A DNA stretch of 64,000 nucleotides from Albifimbria verrucaria (Eukaryota > Ascomycota > Sordariomycetes > Hypocreales > Stachybotryaceae). The notes beneath the pieces are model-generated. The model did no database searches and was not told where the DNA came from. It was given only the letters and a program-made list of their open reading frames with translations. The stretch lies in contig JAHREC010000030.1 in NCBI GenBank assembly GCA_020081605.1, forward strand, positions 124,001-188,000, written 5' to 3'. Below are positions 59,126 to 64,000 of the stretch, one piece after another; position 1 is the stretch's first letter, and each line of letters starts with the position of its first letter. The translations under genes and the position numbers were made by a program.

Positions 59126-60440
59126 GTGGTGCCCTGCTAGAGGCCGTCTGAAGTCAGACCCACCCTGTCTATTTGGGCGAAAGGGATGTACTTTTACCTC
59201 AGAAGTCAGAGACGCGTTTAGAAACTCAAGCGATTTATTTTAAAGCATGCACTGAGAGATTGAAGAACTGTGCCCCTTACTAAAGGGATAGTTGATGGAG
59301 ATGGATTAACCGCATCTCAGCGAGATGGTGGTGTCATTCACATAAGAGCTGACGAGAGCATAGGTTTTCGTTGGCACTAACTAATCCTATTCAGGGCTAC
59401 TTGATTTAAGATGAAGTTGATGAAATTTAATCCAGCGCATGTGAAATAACCACGTTTATAAGGGTTACGGCAGTTGAAAGGGTTGGAACTGAGTCTTACA
59501 CAATCCGGCCTTAGAAGTTGATTCCACGAACTATCAATATTGTGTTCACAGCCCAGTACACTCTGCATAATTTTGATATACCTTGCGTAATTGTCCATTG
59601 ATTTGACGGCAAGCTGCAGAAGAATAGTCAGAGGAGCAGTAAGCTGGGACTGGAAATGATTTGCATGACGCATGGTGAAACCGTAACTTGCTCATGATTT
59701 CCTTCAAGCCATATAATACATGTCAAATTTGTATCCTTTATTTCTCTAACAAGCTCGAGGAGCAGCCAGGAAACCAACTATTTTCATGCTATAGGTAATT
59801 ATAACCAGGATCTCACCACTAAAGCCAGCCACCCTTGAATGTTTCTGAATTGCAATTAGCTAAATATGAGAATATAGCTGTGATATCTCAGCTGTAAAGC
59901 CATCCACAAATGCGGTGAAACGTCTAGGCATCAATGGAATTTGACATGTTTCAGTACCAGGCTGTGTCTCAGATTTTTGCAGAGACACGTGTGACGTGTC
60001 GGCCGTAAGACATCCGATGCTGTGCAACAGAGTTTTCTATGGATGATCCGTCAGCTTTCTTCAACGTTACGGTGAAGGTCTGCATAGAATGTGCTACGTC
60101 CTACCAGTTATGGCCGACAAGCCGGAACGAAACTCCGAGCAGTTCGGATTTCAAGCAATGGAGGTGCATGTGCATACAAGCGAATTCGCAAAGAATTGTG
60201 ACGACACTTGCGCAAGAACACATCATAGATTATTTAAACGAGGACGTTCTTTGGCTACTTTAGACTAATGTACATGTGCCGGTATGTAACGTGCCTGTTG
60301 TACTAAATTTGTACTTGACATTGTGTGATGATATATCCTGAGCATATGGACAATATCGAGGGTATCTCTCCAATTTTTATCAATGCTTTCCCACCTAGCA
60401 GCTGCTTTATGCAGGAAACAAAGCCCAAATACGCCATCTC
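59126..60440. other. intergenic, AT-leaning, no gene
   Basis: 1.3 kb between convergent 3' ends of the P450 and transporter genes. The short open frames at 59377-59673 and 60039-60263 lack recognisable domains. Confidence 0.45.
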
Positions 60441-62290
60441 CTAGTAAGTGTAGCGGAACATCTTGTTCTCCTTATCCGTCATGGTAGTCCATGTCTCAGG
60501 GGCCATGTAAGCCTCCTCGGTCACCTTGTTGGCACTGGCGCGTTTCTTGTTGGACCAAACGTAATAGAGGAACAAGCAGAAAGTTGTAACAGCACAACCG
60601 GCCTGAGTGCCCATAACAGCGAGCTTGGCGGGACGGTAGTCAGGGCGTCGCGGACCTGGAAGGTCTGGGGACCGATGATATTTCCAAGGAGAAGGATCCG
60701 CTGACGATGGCGGCGGCAAAGGCACGCTTGGTTGCACCACCGAAGTTGGCAGCCGTCCACTAATGAAAAGGTCAGCGAATAGAAATAGGTAATAATATAC
60801 AAGTAAACCTACAGAGTAGAAGATAGTCAAAGGAGCAACAACTGCATTGACAAGGTAGATACCAGCAAGGACGCCGCTACGGTTGGTCTTGGGGTTCAAG
60901 AAGGACATGAGGGCACCACCAATGATGCTATTAGAGCGTTAGTTTGTGTTCCATGGTGGCACAACGGCGGGGTCGCGGCAACTTACGCAGGGCAAATGCA
61001 GAGAATGATCCATGCCCAGCGGTGGGACTGTTTGCGGATACCGTAGCCAACCAGCAAGGTGAAGAAGATACTGACAACACCGGAGGGCATGTTCATCAAA
61101 GCAGCTCGCTTGGGGTGTAACCAAGGTTGCGAATGAGGGTTGCAGAGTAAGTCGTAACAACACCGCTAGAGACGGAGAGCTAACAAAAGTCAGACCATTG
61201 CCTGTGCACAGAATATCTTTTACTTACCAGGACGACGGAGAGAACCATGAGGTACAGCTGAGGGTCCATAAGAGCCTCGAGAATCTCCTTGGGGCGGAAC
61301 TTGCGGCTCTGGATACCAGTCTGGTTGACGCTAACGTGCTTCAACAGAGCAACCTTCTCCTTGTCTGACAACCAACGAGCCTTCATGGGAGTGTCGGGAA
61401 GGAAGAAGAAAGTAGCGAGACCGATCATGACGGTGATGAGGCCGAGAACAACAAACATGGTGCGCCAGCCAGCAAGAGAAGCAGTCGGGCTCATGTGCTG
61501 GAAGCCATACGAAACGAGACCGCCAACAATCTGGCCAAGACCCAGACCCAGGTACCAGAAGGAAAAACGCGGGGCCTGCTCGGACTTGGTGTACCACTGG
61601 CTGCTGATGAGCATCAGGGACGGACCAATTGTAGCCTCAAAGATACCAAGGAAGACACGGGAGACGAGGAGGGTCTGGTAGTTGTGGGCGGCGGCACCAC
61701 AAGCGGTCGCGATACCCCATAGAACGACGTTGGCACCGAGCCACTTGCCGGCAGGGACCATCTGAAGGAAGTAGGCTGAAGAGAAGATAAGTTAGGTGGT
61801 GTGTCTTGGTATATTGGAAGGTTTCAAGACTTACTATTGGGAATCTCAAAGCACAGCAATCCAACAAAGAGGAAGGTTGCGATGTTGGAGAACTCGTTGC
61901 CCTTGAGCTTCAGGTCCTTGGGGAGACCCATTACGGCGGCATACTATTACACCACAGTTAGTCTTGTTGACTACATGTGTGATGTGTTTCTTTTGTTCAA
62001 GTTCACAAGGTCTGATGACTTACGTTGAGGATGACCTTGTCAAGGAATTGCATGGTGTAGCAACAGAACATCAATGGCACAATGCGCCAGTCGATCTTGT
62101 GACGCAACTTGTCGATGTTGACCGGCTCCTCGACGCCCGTGCCGGTAGCAGCAGCATCGCGATGGTCGTTCAGGAACTTCCATGCAGAATCGACGTTGGC
62201 ATCCGGGGTAACGCCATCATGACTGCCGGTGGAAGGAGGAGCGGGAGAGGTTGTCTCCACGTCGTGGGCCTTCTCGTCGAGGGACGACAT
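60441..62290 (-). CDS. MFS transporter, anion:cation symporter (Dal5/Tna1-like) family
   Basis: Six exons on the minus strand: 62024-62290, 61835-61943, 61228-61775, 60987-61179, 60813-60927 and 60441-60759. A hydrophilic N-terminus is followed by WRIVPLMFCCYTMQFLDKVILNYAAVMG, GKWLGANVVLWGIATA, the diagnostic RVFLGIFEATIGPSLMLISSQWY and RFSFWYLGLGLGQIVGGL, a central loop with LPDTPMKARWLSDKEK, and six further membrane segments, about twelve in all. The family moves carboxylate-bearing nutrients such as allantoate, nicotinate or pantothenate with protons across the plasma membrane. Single bases are missing at GGGG 61112-61115, CC 60684-60685 and GGG 60643-60645; restoring them gives 517 residues, the usual length. 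The intron sites were chosen for frame. The substrate cannot be assigned. Confidence 0.87.
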
Positions 62291-64000
62291 TGTTGGTCAC
62301 CTGCAGCGAGAAAAGCGCAGAGGGCGGGTGAGATCCGAGAGAGGCTGTGATGAGCGTGGTGTAGACAGGGAGCGGGTAACGTCTTCCGACTGCTCACTCT
62401 ACCCACAGACAGAGGCCGTGCTGGGAAATTGGTAGGGGATGCAACGAGACGAATAAGCAACAAGTGCAGGGCGTCTACGTGAGCACGATGCACGATGTGT
62501 TGGTGACACGAGGTGACAATGCTCAGAAAGAGACAGGTGACGGGATTTTGGGAAGGGGATGTGAGACAAGTGACGAGAGGATCGACCAGGGAACGAGCAG
62601 AGAAAAAGAATGGAGCTCGGCCGAGGGAAGCACAATGCAGATGCCAATCACAGGGAAAAAGGAAAGCAAACTCGTCACGGATGGCGAGGTATAAATGAGA
62701 AGGCAATGGAGAAGGAAAAGAAGGAAAAGAAGACCAAGAGAACAAGGACCGTGGCAATGCGTGGGATGGATCAGTGCAGTGTGGACATTACGGGTGGATT
62801 CCTCCCAGAGATCCGGACAGGTCTTCGTCCAGAGCCTGGTCTCAGCAGAAACAATAAAGGCGTGCCAAGGCCCACAGACGAGTCTGAAGCTGGATATGAG
62901 AGGTTCCCAGACTCACGGGACATGCAGTCGTTGGCTAGCTCAGGTAAGAGGATGGCCAAACCCTCGTCCTCTGTGGCGAGGAACCCATGGAGGCACACAA
63001 CCAACAGCATAAACATGGGTGGTGTGTGTAAGTGTGTGAGGGCAAGCGAGGAGAAACGAAATGGGATAATGGCCCGGCCAGCGTCCTCTTGTTGAGCTCG
63101 TCTCTGAATGAATGCATCGGACCATGACGGGGAGGGATCAGCCCCCTACTCTCCCCTCCCAGACCAATCCACGTTGGGTGTTGGTTGATGCTGCAGAACC
63201 GTGATTTCGTTACCGGAAGTGCTTCCAGCAAGGGTCGGTTGCAGGACGGACAAGACCTCACTAAGCCGTCGGCTTGCACCGATGATTTGCTGCTTCCACC
63301 TCGGCACTGGAACCCCGTCCATGGGACCAGCCGTGCATCATCTTGGAAGGGAGGGTTACATTGCCCAAATAGCCGTCGACCCAATCAACCAAGCTCATCC
63401 GGCATGGCAATCGACGGCTTTTCAGAAAAGCTTTCTTGCTTCTTTGTTGCCCCCGTGGTCTGGGGAGTGGCCTCTTCCAATATCGACGATGCCAAGGCAG
63501 AACATTTGGGAACCTGTTCGTCGTGGCTTACATGGCTTCTCTGCAAGCCCAGTGCTGTATCACGACCGTTTCGAGCCAGCTCATCTGTATTATCCTTGGC
63601 CAACCCCAGCCTGATATCTAAGCGAGGGTTCGTAGCCGCTTTTAAAGGACGCGAGCGAACGGGCACAGGATCGCCAGCAAGCAACTCGAAGGGAGAAAAA
63701 GGAAAAAAACACACAGACAGACAAGCACGACCCTGGGCAGCCAGCAGGGTGACATGGGAAAACCCACACCCTGGTCGAGACTCTCGCGCAGAAACAAGGC
63801 CCACAAAGACACTCACAGGACAAACCCCTGCCACCACTCCCGTCCCGCTCGCCCCTCCTCATCCCGGCTACAGGGAGACAGCTGCAGGCTTCCGGTCCAC
63901 GTAGACAGAGAGTGAGGGGTTTGACGCTTGTCATTGCAGCCAACAACGAGAAGTGGACGCCGGGGCCGAGGGCAGAATACGGCCCCTCCCCGGCGAGTTG
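62291..64000. other. gene-empty right end
   Basis: The transporter promoter and leader (CT-rich on the minus strand) and about 1.5 kb with no supported gene. The long open frames over 63185-63904 are Ser/Pro/Arg-rich with no domain and overlap several others in all frames, as expected for GC-rich non-coding DNA. Confidence 0.45.

Noticed and set aside
53078..62290. A secondary-metabolite cluster (P450, transporter, NLR)
   Set aside because: No backbone enzyme (PKS, NRPS, terpene synthase) or pathway regulator lies in the block; the genes look independent.
63185..63904. 239-codon open frame at the right end
   Set aside because: Ser/Pro/Arg-rich with overlapping open frames on both strands; typical of GC-rich spacer.
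1..64000. Transposons, CRISPR arrays, rRNA and tRNA genes
   Set aside because: No transposase motif, terminal inverted repeat pair, spaced direct-repeat array or convincing T-loop plus cloverleaf was found by eye; a tRNA scan and repeat search would settle this.

Overview
The window reads as nuclear DNA of a filamentous ascomycete (Pezizomycotina, most likely Sordariomycetes, perhaps Hypocreales). The reasons are short introns of 50-150 bp with GT...AG borders, Zn(II)2Cys6 transcription factors, a 26-residue copper metallothionein of the Neurospora type, a HeLo-like/NB-ARC/TPR NLR protein, CYP and ACS-family transporter genes, and CT-rich leaders. No plasmid, phage, CRISPR, rRNA or tRNA signal was seen. 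About eighteen protein genes or gene remnants are separated by long gene-empty stretches.

Layout. 0-5.7 kb: left-truncated RING-CH ubiquitin ligase (-), a conserved small membrane protein (+), a tiny metallothionein gene (-) and an unrecognised protein (-). 6.0-12.2 kb: Gal80-like Gfo/Idh/MocA oxidoreductase (-) divergent from a Zn2Cys6 regulator (+), a small possibly tubby-fold protein (-), and a second Zn2Cys6 regulator (+). 14.4-19.0 kb: secreted type-B carboxylesterase (+) and galactokinase GAL1 (+). 23.4-35.3 kb: two paralogous C2H2 zinc-finger proteins (+) separated by about 8 kb without genes. 35.3-46.5 kb: gene-poor, partly AT-rich stretch holding one intact GH43 endo-arabinanase (+) and a protein-kinase-like fragment (+). 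46.6-52.7 kb: two housekeeping genes, ILV2 (acetolactate synthase) and ADE4 (amidophosphoribosyltransferase), both (+). 53.1-62.3 kb: NLR-type STAND protein (-), divergent cytochrome P450 (+) and an ACS-family MFS transporter (-). The last 1.7 kb shows no gene.

The most striking property is technical or evolutionary. Twelve of the genes, including housekeeping genes, are broken by single-base losses, most of them inside short C/G (sometimes A) runs. About 26 missing bases would have to be put back. In every fully visible gene the total length then becomes a multiple of three and matches the family. This one-directional pattern points to homopolymer under-calling in the assembly rather than genuine gene death, so most broken genes here should be treated as probably functional. 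One exception worth separate attention is the first C2H2 gene, which also carries an in-frame TGA.

Functionally, the genes look like independent loci, not one pathway. The pairs whose arrangement suggests shared control are the oxidoreductase with the divergent Zn2Cys6 regulator, and the NLR with the divergent P450. The best biological leads are the HeLo-like NLR (putative cell-death or allorecognition receptor), the micro-exon metallothionein and the C2H2 paralogue pair.
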